64,000 nucleotides of DNA from Streptomyces sp. ASQP_92 (GCF_025399895.1 NZ_JAODUA010000002.1:620001-684000); one strand, 5' to 3'; shown: positions 51,961-59,902, counted from the stretch's first letter. The notes: generated by a model not told the origin, from the sequence alone. Numbers and translations are program-made.

Positions 51961-53193
51961 GTGTCGGCCGTCCTCCTGGTCGGCGTGCTCGCCTTCGCCG
52001 TCGTACGCCCCCGCGGCCTGCCGGAAGCGGTGGCGGCGCTCCCCGCGGCGGGAGTAGTCGTCGCGCTCGGCGCGGTGTCGCCCGCCGAGGCATGGCAGCA
52101 GACCCGTGAGCTGCTGCCGGTGGTCGGCTTCCTCGCCGCGGTGCTCGTCCTGGCCCAACTCTGCGACGACGAGGGCCTGTTCGCGGCCGCCGGTGACGCC
52201 GTCGCCCGGGTCTGCGGGTCGAGCGCCCAGCGTCTGCTCGGCGGAGTCTTCGCCGTCGCGGCGGTCATCACCGCGGTCCTCAGCCTGGACGCGACCGTCG
52301 TGCTGCTCACCCCCGTGGTGTTCGCGACGGCCGCCCGCGCCGGGGTGAGGGCCCGCCCGCATGTGTACGCCACCGCGCACCTGGCGAACTCGGCCTCCCT
52401 GCTGCTGCCCGTCTCCAACCTCACCAACCTGCTGGCCCTGGCCGCCAGCGGCCTCTCCTTCACGCGGTTCGCCGCGCTGATGGCGCTGCCCTGGCTGGCC
52501 GCCATCGCCGTGGAGTACGCGATCTTCCGCGTCTTCTTCCGCGGTGATCTGTCCGCCCACCCCGGCGGGGTGCGGGACGCGGATCCCACGCCGATGCCCG
52601 TGTTCACGCTCGTCGTCCTGGCGCTGACCCTTGGCGGGTTCGTGGTGACCTCGTTCGCGGGCCTCAGCCCGGCCTGGGCCGCACTCGCGGGCGCGCTCGT
52701 CCTCGCCGTACGCGGTCTGGCCCGGCGGCGCACCACACCCCGCGCGCTGGTCGCCTCGGCAGGCATTCCGTTCTGTGTGTTCGTGCTCGGCCTCGGCATC
52801 GTCGTCAAGGCCGTCGTGGACAACGGGCTCGGCTCCGCCATCGGCCGACTGCTGCCCGACGGGGACTCGCTGCCCGCCCTGCTCGCGGTCGTCACGGTCG
52901 CGGCCGTCCTGTCGAACCTCATCAACAACCTGCCCGCCGTCCTCGCCCTGCTCCCGGTGGCCGCGCCGGGCGGCGCGGGCCCGGTCCTCGCCGTCCTCAT
53001 CGGCGTCAACCTCGGCCCCAACCTCACCTACGTCGGCTCGCTCGCCACCCTGCTGTGGCGGCGCATCCTGCACGAACACGACGACGCGCCCCGACTGGGT
53101 CAGTTCACCCGCCTCGGACTGCTGACGGTTCCCGCCACACTGGTCGCGTCGACCGCCGCGCTGTGGGCGGCTCTGCACACGATCGGAGGCTGA
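51961..53193 (+). CDS. SLC13/ArsB-like anion permease
   Basis: 410 residues, 10 to 12 hydrophobic helices. Features of the ArsB/NhaD/SLC13 (IT) superfamily are LPVVGFLAAVLVLAQLCDDEGLF, LDATVVLLTPVVFA, ASLLLPVSNLTNLLAL (the S-N-x-T-N hairpin) and, in the second half, the repeat NLINNLPAVLALLP and NLGPNLTYVGSLATLLW. It moves an anion such as arsenite, phosphate or a dicarboxylate. A strong GGAGG at 51926-51930 sits 6 nt before an in-frame CTG at 51937, so translation may start there (eight more residues). The conservative GTG at 51961 is given. A USP gene follows after 9 bp. Confidence 0.85.
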   Translation: MSAVLLVGVLAFAVVRPRGLPEAVAALPAAGVVVALGAVSPAEAWQQTRELLPVVGFLAAVLVLAQLCDDEGLFAAAGDAVARVCGSSAQRLLGGVFAVAAVITAVLSLDATVVLLTPVVFATAARAGVRARPHVYATAHLANSASLLLPVSNLTNLLALAASGLSFTRFAALMALPWLAAIAVEYAIFRVFFRGDLSAHPGGVRDADPTPMPVFTLVVLALTLGGFVVTSFAGLSPAWAALAGALVLAVRGLARRRTTPRALVASAGIPFCVFVLGLGIVVKAVVDNGLGSAIGRLLPDGDSLPALLAVVTVAAVLSNLINNLPAVLALLPVAAPGGAGPVLAVLIGVNLGPNLTYVGSLATLLWRRILHEHDDAPRLGQFTRLGLLTVPATLVASTAALWAALHTIGG

Positions 53194-53202
53194 CCGCATT
53201 CC

Positions 53203-53700
53203 ATGAGCGTCATCATCTGGATCACCGAAGGCACCTGGCCCGCCTGCGTGGACGCCGCCCGCGCACACACCGCCGCGGACGCCGACCTCGTACTCCTGCA
53301 CGTCACCGACGACGATGTGGCCGAGGCCGCGCACGGCGCGTTCGCCGGACTCCTCGGCCGCGGCCACCGCGAACGCGACCCCGGCACCCGCCTCGAAGAC
53401 CTCGCGCGGGCCGCCGACCAAGAGCTCTTCGCCCGGGCCGAGCGTGCCCTGGGCGGCCCGGCCCGGCGCCTCGCGCTGCACGGCCGCGCCGAACAACAGG
53501 TCGTCCGCGCGGCGGAGGGCGCCACCCTCCTCGTCTGCGCCCGGGACGGCGACCACAGCCACCTCGGGCCCCGCAGCCTCGGCCCGGCCACCCGGTTCGT
53601 CGTCGACCACGCGCCCTGCCCGGTGCTGCTGGTCTGGCCCGACACGGCCCCCGGCATCGGATCGCTCCCACCGCCACCGCCCCATCCCTCCGGTCCGTGA
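53203..53700 (+). CDS. Universal-stress-protein-fold protein
   Basis: 165 residues, one USP domain. ATP-binding is suggested by the C-terminal LVCARDGDHSHLGPRSLGPATRFVVDHAPCPVLLVW (about 105-145), in which the G-x2-G-x9-G-S pattern is only partly present, so ligand binding is doubtful. The last 18 residues are Pro rich. It starts 9 bp after the SLC13-like permease gene, so the pair is one operon; similar permease/USP pairs exist where the USP domain sits on the transporter. A role in regulating the permease is inferred. Confidence 0.8.
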   Translation: MSVIIWITEGTWPACVDAARAHTAADADLVLLHVTDDDVAEAAHGAFAGLLGRGHRERDPGTRLEDLARAADQELFARAERALGGPARRLALHGRAEQQVVRAAEGATLLVCARDGDHSHLGPRSLGPATRFVVDHAPCPVLLVWPDTAPGIGSLPPPPPHPSGP

Positions 53701-53848
53701 CCAAGCACCGCCGCCGGGCCGGTTGGCGAGCGGGAGAAACACGGCGCTAGCCTGGTGGGAACGGTGATCTCCGGTCTTCCGGACCGGGCCCCGCCCCGCG
53801 CGAACGAGGCCGAGAGCGCGGCACGGGTGCCTTTCAGGTAGGAGAGGT

Positions 53849-54340
53849 ATGTCCGAGAGAGCCCCGTGGTCCCGGGCGGCCGCCGAGCCGGTGGACCCCG
53901 ATGTCGCACCGGCCGAACTCGCCCGGCGCCCCCACCCCGCGCGCGGCCTGGGACCGGTCGTCGCGGTGGTGGCGCTCGGCGGCGCGCTGGGTGCCTGCGC
54001 CCGCTACGGCGCCTCGCTCCTGTGGACCACCGCGCCGGAGGCGTTTCCCTGGACGACTCTGCTGGTCAACGCCGCGGGCTGCGCCGTGCTCGGCGTGTTC
54101 ATGGTGCTGCTCACCGAGGTGTGGACCGCGCACCGGCTGGTGCGCCCCTTCTTCGGGACCGGCGTGCTCGGCGGCTTCACCACGTTCTCGACGTACACCG
54201 TCGACATCCAGAAACTCCTGAGCGCGGGCCGGCCCCGCACCGCCCTCGGCTATCTGGCGCTGACGCTGCTCGCGGCGCTCGCGGCGGTGTGGGGCGCGGT
54301 GTGGCTGACCCGGCGCGCACTGGTACGGAGGCAGCGATGA
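53849..54340 (+). CDS. crcB: CrcB/Fluc fluoride channel subunit 1
   Basis: 163 residues with a soluble N-terminal extension of about 35. Four membrane helices carry the Fluc marks: [27 protein letters not shown] (the central Asn) and [11 protein letters not shown] (the Phe/Thr/Ser pore track). Fluc channels leak fluoride out of cells and are antiparallel dimers; the second subunit gene is two genes downstream. GTAGGAGAGGT precedes the ATG at 53849. A TAGCCT -10-like box at 53747-53752 starts a 90-nt leader with a CCGGTC/GACCGG hairpin. The leader lacks the CTGATG needed for a standard fluoride riboswitch. Confidence 0.93.
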   Translation: MSERAPWSRAAAEPVDPDVAPAELARRPHPARGLGPVVAVVALGGALGACARYGASLLWTTAPEAFPWTTLLVNAAGCAVLGVFMVLLTEVWTAHRLVRPFFGTGVLGGFTTFSTYTVDIQKLLSAGRPRTALGYLALTLLAALAAVWGAVWLTRRALVRRQR

Positions 54341-54684
54341 CCGGACTGACCGGACGGGCCCTGCGGGTCACGATCCTCATCGGCGAGAGCGACCTGTGGC
54401 ACCACAGGCCCGTCTACACGGAGATCGTGCACCGGGCCCACGCGGCCGGACTCGCCGGCGCCAGCGTGTTCCGAGGCATCGAGGGATTCGGCGCCTCCTC
54501 CCTCATCCACACCCAGCGCCTGTTGTCGCTGAGCGAGGACCTGCCCGTGGCGATCGTCATCGTGGACGACGAGGAGCGGGTCCGCGCCTTTCTGCCCCAG
54601 TTGGACGAGCTCGTCAGCGAAGGCCTGGTGATGCTCGATGACTGCGAGGTCATCAGATACGTGGGACGGGAGCGCGCCAAGTGA
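54337..54684 (+). CDS. DUF190 protein, PII-like fold
   Basis: 115 residues. DUF190 resembles PII-type trimeric ferredoxin-like proteins. Marks are [44 protein letters not shown] (start and first helix), then [24 protein letters not shown]. The ATG at 54337 overlaps the CrcB-1 stop by 4 bp, and its own end overlaps the CrcB-2 start by 4 bp. DUF190 is often found with crcB in actinobacteria and others. It is likely a regulator of the channel, perhaps by nucleotide binding; that is not demonstrated. Confidence 0.9.
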   Translation: MTGLTGRALRVTILIGESDLWHHRPVYTEIVHRAHAAGLAGASVFRGIEGFGASSLIHTQRLLSLSEDLPVAIVIVDDEERVRAFLPQLDELVSEGLVMLDDCEVIRYVGRERAK

Positions 54685-55055
54685 ACTGGCTGTGCGTGGC
54701 GTTGGGGGCGGCCATCGGTGCCCCGCTGCGCTTCCTCACCGACCTCACCGTGCAGAAGCGGCACGACAGTCTCTTTCCCTGGGGCACCTTCACCGTCAAT
54801 GTCGTCGGCTGTCTGGTCCTGGGCGTGCTGACCGGCGCGGTCAGCACGGGCGCCGCGTCCTCGCAGGTGCAGTTGTTCGTGGGCACGGGGCTCTGCGGGG
54901 CGTTGACGACGTATTCCACATTCTCGTACGAGACCCTCCGGCTCGCCGAGGACGGGGCGAGGGTTTACGCCGCCGCGAACGTCGTCCTGAGCGTGGTGGC
55001 CGGGCTCGGCGCGGCTTTCGCGGGCGTGGCGCTGGCCGAAGCGCTGTGGAGCTGA
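54681..55055 (+). CDS. crcB: CrcB/Fluc fluoride channel subunit 2
   Basis: 124 residues, four membrane helices, without the N-terminal extension of subunit 1. The fluoride-channel marks are [30 protein letters not shown] (central Asn) and [15 protein letters not shown]. The GTG at 54681 overlaps the DUF190 stop. Two different crcB genes in one operon imply a heterodimeric Fluc channel, the known arrangement in many Gram-positive bacteria. The order crcB, DUF190, crcB with 4-bp overlaps fixes the ratio of the three proteins. Confidence 0.93.
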   Translation: MNWLCVALGAAIGAPLRFLTDLTVQKRHDSLFPWGTFTVNVVGCLVLGVLTGAVSTGAASSQVQLFVGTGLCGALTTYSTFSYETLRLAEDGARVYAAANVVLSVVAGLGAAFAGVALAEALWS

Positions 55056-55136
55056 CAGCTCCCCCCCCGAACGCGGCCGAAACGGGCGTCGCGCGCGACC
55101 ATCCGGTGTGCACCGCGCGCAACCGACCGGGGCGTT

Positions 55137-55167
55137 TTGACGTCTACGTGTCTGTAGACGTTAGTCT
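55137..55167 (+). promoter_or_regulatory. Promoter with dyad operator in the spacer, before PAP2 gene
   Basis: -35 TTGACG (55137-55142) and -10 TAGTCT (55162-55167; 19-bp spacing) or TTAGTC (18 bp). The perfect dyad ACGTCTAC-N6-GTAGACGT (55140-55161) covers the whole spacer. Repressor binding would block RNA polymerase. The GTAG/CTAC ends resemble BlaI/MecI-type sites. Confidence 0.65.
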
Positions 55168-55266
55168 TCCGTCCACCCGCACGACCAACAGAAGGCCCCT
55201 CCACGCCGTGCCCCGTTGTCCCTGGCGCGCCCGCACCGCCCTCGACCCACCGGAGAGCCCCACCCC

Positions 55267-55884
55267 ATGACCAGCCCCACCCCCACACCCCAGGCCCTGG
55301 ACGGCGCGTCCATCGACGGCGGCCTGTACGGCGACATCACCGACTTCGCCCGGCACACCCACTGGCTGAACGGACCGGTGTCCGCCTACACCAGTTACGG
55401 CGTCGGCCTCTTCGCGGTGTTCATGCTGGTTGGCTGGTGGATCGCCCGGCGCAAGGACGCCTCGGTGATGGCGGCGGCGCTGGCCGCGCCGGTCGCGATG
55501 GTGCTCGCGTATGGGGTGAACGACGCGGTCAAGTCGGTGTTCACGGAGGTGCGGCCCTGTCGCGTGCTCCCGCACGACTTCCTGATCGAGAAGTGCCCGC
55601 CCCTGGACGACTACGCCTTCCCCAGCAACCACACCACGGTCGCGGCGGCCGCAGCCGTCGCCCTGTTCCTGGTCGACCGCCGGCTCGGCGCGATCGCGGC
55701 GATCGCCGCACTCCTGATGGGCGCCTCCCGTGTGTACGTCGGAGCGCACTACCCGCACGACGTGCTGGTCGCCTTCGTGACCGGCGGGGTGGTGGCGTTC
55801 GCCGTGACGTGGTCCGCGCGGCGGTACGGGGGCCCGCTCGTGGAGCGTCTGCGCGGTGGCGCGCTGAAGCCGCTGCTCGCCTGA
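55267..55884 (+). CDS. PAP2-family phosphatase (BcrC/undecaprenyl-diphosphatase-like)
   Basis: 205 residues, with five or six membrane helices. All three motifs are present: KSVFTEVRP (K-x6-RP, about 92-100), PSNHT (about 120-124) and SRVYVGAHYPHD (SR-x5-H-x3-D, about 158-169). Bacterial members dephosphorylate undecaprenyl diphosphate to recycle the lipid carrier of cell-wall synthesis; some confer bacitracin resistance. The ATG at 55267 is chosen, although GGAGAG is 13 nt before it. Its promoter carries a dyad operator in the spacer, so it may be induced by cell-wall damage; this is inferred. Confidence 0.93.
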   Translation: MTSPTPTPQALDGASIDGGLYGDITDFARHTHWLNGPVSAYTSYGVGLFAVFMLVGWWIARRKDASVMAAALAAPVAMVLAYGVNDAVKSVFTEVRPCRVLPHDFLIEKCPPLDDYAFPSNHTTVAAAAAVALFLVDRRLGAIAAIAALLMGASRVYVGAHYPHDVLVAFVTGGVVAFAVTWSARRYGGPLVERLRGGALKPLLA

Positions 55885-55976
55885 GAGGCGCCGCGGCCCG
55901 GCCGCGGCCGGCGTCGGGGGTGCCGATTTTCGTCCCTCGGGGGCGCGGTCCTGTGTCCGGGCCGGGCTCGAACGCC

Positions 55977-55982
55977 TAGGCT
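55977..55982 (+). promoter_or_regulatory. -10 box of a likely leaderless gene
   Basis: TAGGCT ends 7 nt before the GTG at 55990, so transcription probably starts at the start codon. No ribosome site is seen. Confidence 0.5.
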
Positions 55983-55989
55983 CGGCCGG

Positions 55990-56670
55990 GTGCTGCGAAT
56001 CGTCGATGAACTCGCCGGCCCCGGCCCTCTGCGCGTCTACGCGCACGCCCCCGCCGACGGTGATCCCGGAACAGGACTGCGGGTGCTGCTGACCGCCGAC
56101 GTGCTGGCGCGCGTCGTCGAAATGCGCGGCAGGGCGGTGCTCATCGGATGGACCGGACCGAAGACCGAAGCGGCCGCCGCGATCCGCCCGCCCGACGCCG
56201 AGGGCGACCCGGAGCGAATCGCCCAGGAGTTGGGCGGCCCGCCCGGCGTTCAGCTCACCAGCGGTACATACGAAGGCGCGGGCGTCGCCTGTCTTCAGAT
56301 CGGCCGGGCGGCACTGCCCCCGCTCGAAGGCCTCGACCCGCTCGCGGTACGCCTGATGTTGCTCAGCCACCCGTACGAGGAGCCGGTCTCCATCACGGCC
56401 GAGGAGATCACCGAAGCCGGCGCCGCGCTCGCCCGCTGGCGGCGATCCGTGGCGGCCTGGGCCGAGCACCCCTCGAAGCCGATCCCCACCGGCCTCAAGG
56501 CGACGGCCCGTACCGCCCTGGACCACCGGCTCGACACGTCGGCCGTCCTGCGCCTCCTGCACGATCTGGCGACGGCCGACGATGTGCCCGAGGGAGCCAA
56601 GTTCGAGACCGTCGCCCACCTCGATCGCGTCCTGAGCCTCGAACTCGTCCGCGAGGTCGGCCTGGTGTGA
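55990..56670 (+). CDS. Cysteinyl-tRNA-synthetase-like protein without catalytic motifs
   Basis: 226 residues. The C-terminal half resembles the anticodon-side DALR domain of CysRS/MshC: PLAVRLMLLSHPYEEP near 117-132, AALARWRRSVAAWAEHPSKP, and ALDHRLDTSAVLRLLHDLA, the equivalent of ALDDDLNTP. The N-terminal half keeps LRVYAHAPADGD in the place of strand 1, yet the HIGH and KMSKS ATP-binding motifs are not there. It therefore cannot activate cysteine alone. Such proteins may act as regulators or in tRNA editing. The GTG at 55990 is probably leaderless. A strong hairpin follows the stop. Confidence 0.65.
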   Translation: MLRIVDELAGPGPLRVYAHAPADGDPGTGLRVLLTADVLARVVEMRGRAVLIGWTGPKTEAAAAIRPPDAEGDPERIAQELGGPPGVQLTSGTYEGAGVACLQIGRAALPPLEGLDPLAVRLMLLSHPYEEPVSITAEEITEAGAALARWRRSVAAWAEHPSKPIPTGLKATARTALDHRLDTSAVLRLLHDLATADDVPEGAKFETVAHLDRVLSLELVREVGLV

Positions 56671-56675
56671 TCCCG

Positions 56676-56707
56676 GTGCGGGTGGGCCGAACCGGGCCCA
56701 CCCGCAC
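56676..56707. terminator. Bidirectional terminator
   Basis: GTGCGGGTGGGCC (56676-56688) pairs perfectly with GGCCCACCCGCAC (56695-56707), 13 bp, loop 6. It starts 6 bp after the CysRS-like stop. The RraA gene on the other strand ends 150 bp further. Confidence 0.85.
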
Positions 56708-56857
56708 AGCGGCCCCCTGACGGACTCGGGCACACGGCACCTCGGCCGGAAGGGGGACCGACCTGGCTGCCTCAACGGCCTGCAGGCGCAAGGCAGTTGG
56801 AGACGCCGAGGGCGGCCCAGGACCGCCCCCCACCTTCTCGAACCGCCCCCGCTCGGC

Positions 56858-57481
56858 TCAGTCCTCGAAGCCGCCCTCCCTCAACGCCTTGTCGATGCGG
56901 GCGCGATGGGCCGCTTCCCATGCGTCGAGGGATTCGTCCGCCTCTTTGGCCGCCTTGTGCCGGGCCTCCAGGAGCACCTGCTCCCGCCGGGCGTGGGGAG
57001 CGACCACGATGCCCTCTTCGTCGGCGACCACGATGTCGCCCGGGTGCACAAGGACTCCGCCGCAGCGCACCGGTTCGTTGAGCGGTGTGACGGCCTTCTT
57101 GGTCCCGGGGATGGGAAGGACGCCACGGCCGAAGACGGGGAAGCCCGCGTCGCGGACCTCCGCCAGGTCACGAATCACCCCGTCGACCACGAACGCGGCG
57201 ACGCCCCGGCGTTGGGCGACGGCACACACGTTGCCGCCCGCGAGCGCGTAATCGAGATCGCCCGATTCCACGACGACGACCGAACCGGGCGCGGCACGGT
57301 GAATGGCCGCGTGCAGCATGAGGTTGTCCCCGGCGGGACAGCGCACGGTGAACGCGGGCCCGGCGACACGGGGAATCGGGGACCACAGAGGACGGATACC
57401 GATATCCATCACCTGAGCGCGCCCGAGAACATCGGCGAGCGTCGTCGGTGAAATGGTCCTGAATTCGTTGAGCTCGTTCAT
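56858..57481 (-). CDS. RraA-family protein (HMG/CHA aldolase or demethylmenaquinone-methyltransferase-like)
   Basis: 207 residues. Family marks are SPTTLADVLGRAQVMD (start), CPAGDNLMLHAAIHRAAPGSVVVVESG, GVAAFVVDGVIRDLAEVRDAGFPVFGRGV (D-G-x-x-R-D at about 99-104, the substrate and metal site) and HPGDIVVADEEGIVVAP (with the metal-binding E/D). This agrees with a divalent-metal aldolase active on 4-hydroxy-4-methyl/carboxy-2-oxo-acids. GGGGAAAG precedes the ATG at 57481. It starts 36 bp after a PfkB-type sugar kinase gene, so the pair may degrade a sugar acid. A second RraA-like protein is at 36438-37130. Confidence 0.93.
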   Translation of the reverse strand: MNELNEFRTISPTTLADVLGRAQVMDIGIRPLWSPIPRVAGPAFTVRCPAGDNLMLHAAIHRAAPGSVVVVESGDLDYALAGGNVCAVAQRRGVAAFVVDGVIRDLAEVRDAGFPVFGRGVLPIPGTKKAVTPLNEPVRCGGVLVHPGDIVVADEEGIVVAPHARREQVLLEARHKAAKEADESLDAWEAAHRARIDKALREGGFED

Positions 57482-57516
57482 GCTTTCCCCATGGATGACG
57501 GTGAATTGCTACTCGG

Positions 57517-58440
57517 TCAGGTGAGGCGGGCGATCTGACATGCCGCCACAAGGCTTTCCCGCGAGATGGGGTCGGTGGCTGCCGGAGCCGTGCAGGCGTG
57601 GGCGCCCGCGATCGCGCCGAGCCGGCCGCACTCCTGGGCGTCCCGTCCGGTGAGCCTGCCGTACAGGAAACCGCTGACATACGCGTCCCCCGCCCCGTTG
57701 GTGTCCACGACGGGCGCGTGCGGTGGCACCGCCGGGATGTGCTGGGGCGTGGAGCCGCCCTCCCGGGTCAGGACGGAGGAGCCGCTCGCCCCGGCCGTGG
57801 CCACCACCGTGGATGCCCGGCCCTCGCGAAGGATCTCGCGCATCAGCGCGGGGGTGTTGTCGCCCGCGCCCGCCGCGCTGAGGAACACGAGGTCGGCACG
57901 GAGGGCGAACTCCCGGTGGTGGTCGGCCAGTCCGTCCCAGTCGTGCAGATCGACGGAGACGGGGACACCGAGCTCGTCGATGTCGTCGAACAGGAAGCGT
58001 GCGAAGTTCATGATGGACAGGTGGACATGGCGGGACCTTCGCAGCCGCGGCAGGTAGAAGTCCCGGGGCATCCGCAGGTCGTCCGGGTCGCGGGCGTCGT
58101 AGAAGGACATCCGACGGCCACCGGCGTCCACCAGGTTCACCGCACGGCGGGTGCCCGCGGGGGAGATCAGCGGGGCGAAGTCGACATCGCCCGCCTCCAG
58201 CAGTTCGCGGACCCGCGCTCCGGTCCAGTCGTCCCCTATGCAGTCGATCAGGCCCACCGCCAGGCCGAGCGCCCGGGTCCCCAGGGCCACGTTCGCTCCC
58301 GTATGGCCCGGCCACTCCTCGATCGGGCCGACCTGAACGGAGTCGGCGAGCGGCACCGGCAGGGCATCGACGCGTACGACCGTGTCCACCCCCGTTCCCC
58401 CGACCACCAGGACGTCGTACTGCGCGCGCTCTCGATTCAC
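57517..58440 (-). CDS. PfkB-family carbohydrate kinase
   Basis: 307 residues. The first PfkB signature lies near GGTGVDTVVRV...GHTGANVALGTRALG (about 14-60), and the second as DTNGAGDAYVSGFLYG (about 243-258), with Asp of GAGD as catalytic base. Candidate substrates are ribose, fructose, 2-keto-3-deoxygluconate and others; the sequence does not decide. The GTG at 58440 follows GAGGCGG. It is the first gene of a two-gene operon with RraA (36 bp gap). No transporter or repressor for this unit is visible. A 660-bp gap upstream contains the divergent ydaO riboswitch. Confidence 0.93.
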   Translation of the reverse strand: MNRERAQYDVLVVGGTGVDTVVRVDALPVPLADSVQVGPIEEWPGHTGANVALGTRALGLAVGLIDCIGDDWTGARVRELLEAGDVDFAPLISPAGTRRAVNLVDAGGRRMSFYDARDPDDLRMPRDFYLPRLRRSRHVHLSIMNFARFLFDDIDELGVPVSVDLHDWDGLADHHREFALRADLVFLSAAGAGDNTPALMREILREGRASTVVATAGASGSSVLTREGGSTPQHIPAVPPHAPVVDTNGAGDAYVSGFLYGRLTGRDAQECGRLGAIAGAHACTAPAATDPISRESLVAACQIARLT

Positions 58441-58917
58441 CGTTCCGCCTCACTGTCGTCGGTCCCGCCGCACGGGGCGGCCCATGAGCATGATCCCGGG
58501 CGGCGGCGTAAGGGGCGCGTGTGTGGTCGCCGACGCGGGGGAGCGGAGGAGGTGTGTGATGGGGGCGATTTGGGTTGCTTGAGGTGTACAGGAAGGTCCC
58601 GAGTGTCCTAATTGCGGCGCTATGAGCGACAGGATTATTGCCGGGAAAATGTCCACATTGGGGCTATTGGGTGAACCTCATCTCTTTTGTGGACCGCCGC
58701 GCCGGTTGCACGACGAGCGAGTGAATTGGGTCACGTGGGGGGTGGTCCGGGCTCGGAGTCGCACCGGGTCATTTCCGTTCCCGCCAAAGCGAGTTGGGGG
58801 CCCGGGCGGGATCGGATCATGGGGCCGAATTCGAGTTGATCTATATCCGGGATCGCCGGCAATGAATTCTGGCCTTGTTTCCACTCGGCCTATTCGTTTA
58901 CGTTCACCGTCAATCCG
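58441..58917. other. Divergent promoter region of PfkB operon and wall-hydrolase gene
   Basis: AT-richer than the neighbours (for example near 58590-58660 and 58835-58905). An open frame starts at 58622 but runs into the riboswitch, so it is rejected. TTGATC/TATATC-type boxes near 58833 and TATTCG/TTTACG near 58891-58901 are candidate promoter elements for the riboswitch transcript. Confidence 0.45.
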
Positions 58918-59084
58918 GAAGGAACGCCGAATCCTGCCGCCGTCCGGAGCCTCCCACACACGTACGGCAGGAGCGGGGGACCCAGGAAAGCCGCCGATCC
59001 GGATTCCGGATCGGCTGGGGTGAAGTCGCGTGCACCGCGGCCGGACATCTCCCGTCCGAACCCGACAGCTCACCTCGTAGGCGA
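58918..59084 (+). ncRNA. ydaO/c-di-AMP riboswitch
   Basis: The conserved ydaO segments are all present in order: GGAACGCCGAATCC (58921-58934), the core GGAGCGGGGGACCCA (58970-58984), GGGGTGAAG (59017-59025) and the end GACAGCTCACCTCGTAGGCG (59064-59083). A strong internal hairpin, GCCGATCCGG/CCGGATCGGC, lies at 58993-59014. It ends 17 nt before the ATG at 59101. In Streptomyces this riboswitch binds c-di-AMP and turns off downstream wall hydrolases. The boundaries are by eye. Confidence 0.9.
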
Positions 59085-59100
59085 CGGAGAGGAAAGCACC

Positions 59101-59856
59101 ATGCCTGCAAAGGGCAAGCACCGCCGCCCCAAGTCCAGCTCCTTCTCCCGCGGCATCGCCGCCGCGGGTACCGGAGGCGCCGTACTGGCCCTCCCGGTGA
59201 TCGGCGCCACCACGGCCGCCGCCGCCCCCGCGGCGGTCCACTCCGCCCCGGCGGTCAAGCCGGTTGTGGCGGTGAAGGCGGGCCCCACGAGCTACGCGGT
59301 CGCCGCCGGCGACTCGCTGGCCAAGATCGCCGACGCCCTCGACGTGAGCGGCGGCTGGAAGAAGCTGTACGAGATCAACCGGAGCGTCATCGGCGCCGAC
59401 CCCGCGCTGATCCACCCCGGCCTCAAGCTCAACCTCGGTGGCGCCGCGGCGAGCACCGCCCGGGACGCCGCGGCCGGCCGCGCCGACCGCTCCGCCCGGA
59501 CGACGACCCTCGCCCCCGCGGCCACGACCTCGTACGCGAACAACCTGGACGGCTGGATCAAGCAGTCCCTCGACATCATGGCCCAGCACGGCATCCCGGG
59601 AACGTACAACGGGATCTACCGCAACATCATGCGGGAGTCCTCGGGCAACCCGATGGCGATCAACAACTGGGACTCCAACGCCGTGGCCGGAACGCCCTCC
59701 AAGGGACTCCTCCAGGTCATCCAGCCCACCTTCCTCGCGTTCCACGTGCCGGGTACGCCCATGGACCTCTACGACCCGGTCGCCAACATCACCGCCGCCT
59801 GCAACTACGCGGCCAAGACGTACGGGTCGATCGACAACGTCTTCGGCGCCTACTGA
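59101..59856 (+). CDS. Secreted LysM/SLT transglycosylase (Swl-type wall hydrolase)
   Basis: 251 residues. The signal peptide (about 1-43) ends at AAAAP. One LysM domain follows (SYAVAAGDSLAKIADALDVSGG to HPGLKLNL, about 65-112), then a Ser/Ala-rich linker, then the SLT-like transglycosylase with catalytic Glu in MRESSGNPMAINN near 178 and SKGLLQVIQPTF. It cleaves peptidoglycan glycan strands. The layout (LysM plus SLT, under a ydaO riboswitch) matches the Streptomyces Swl proteins and the Rpf group, which act in spore germination and cell-wall remodelling. The ATG at 59101 has GGAGAGGA before it. Confidence 0.93.
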   Translation: MPAKGKHRRPKSSSFSRGIAAAGTGGAVLALPVIGATTAAAAPAAVHSAPAVKPVVAVKAGPTSYAVAAGDSLAKIADALDVSGGWKKLYEINRSVIGADPALIHPGLKLNLGGAAASTARDAAAGRADRSARTTTLAPAATTSYANNLDGWIKQSLDIMAQHGIPGTYNGIYRNIMRESSGNPMAINNWDSNAVAGTPSKGLLQVIQPTFLAFHVPGTPMDLYDPVANITAACNYAAKTYGSIDNVFGAY

Positions 59857-59867
59857 CGGTCCGCGGA

Positions 59868-59902
59868 CCGGGCGCTCTCGGAGGTGGGGAGAGAGCGCCC
59901 GG
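59868..59902 (+). terminator. Terminator of the wall-hydrolase gene
   Basis: CCGGGCGCTCTC (59868-59879) pairs perfectly with GAGAGCGCCCGG (59891-59902), loop 11 nt, starting 12 bp after the stop. Confidence 0.85.

Noticed and set aside
53752..53848. Fluoride riboswitch before crcB
   Set aside because: The leader has GGTGAT and a hairpin after a -10 box, as expected at this place, but the essential later block (GCTGATG type) is not found. An Rfam RF01734 covariance search would decide; a hit above threshold would revive it.
58622..59023. 133-codon gene upstream of the wall hydrolase
   Set aside because: It runs through the ydaO aptamer and has no protein-like composition.
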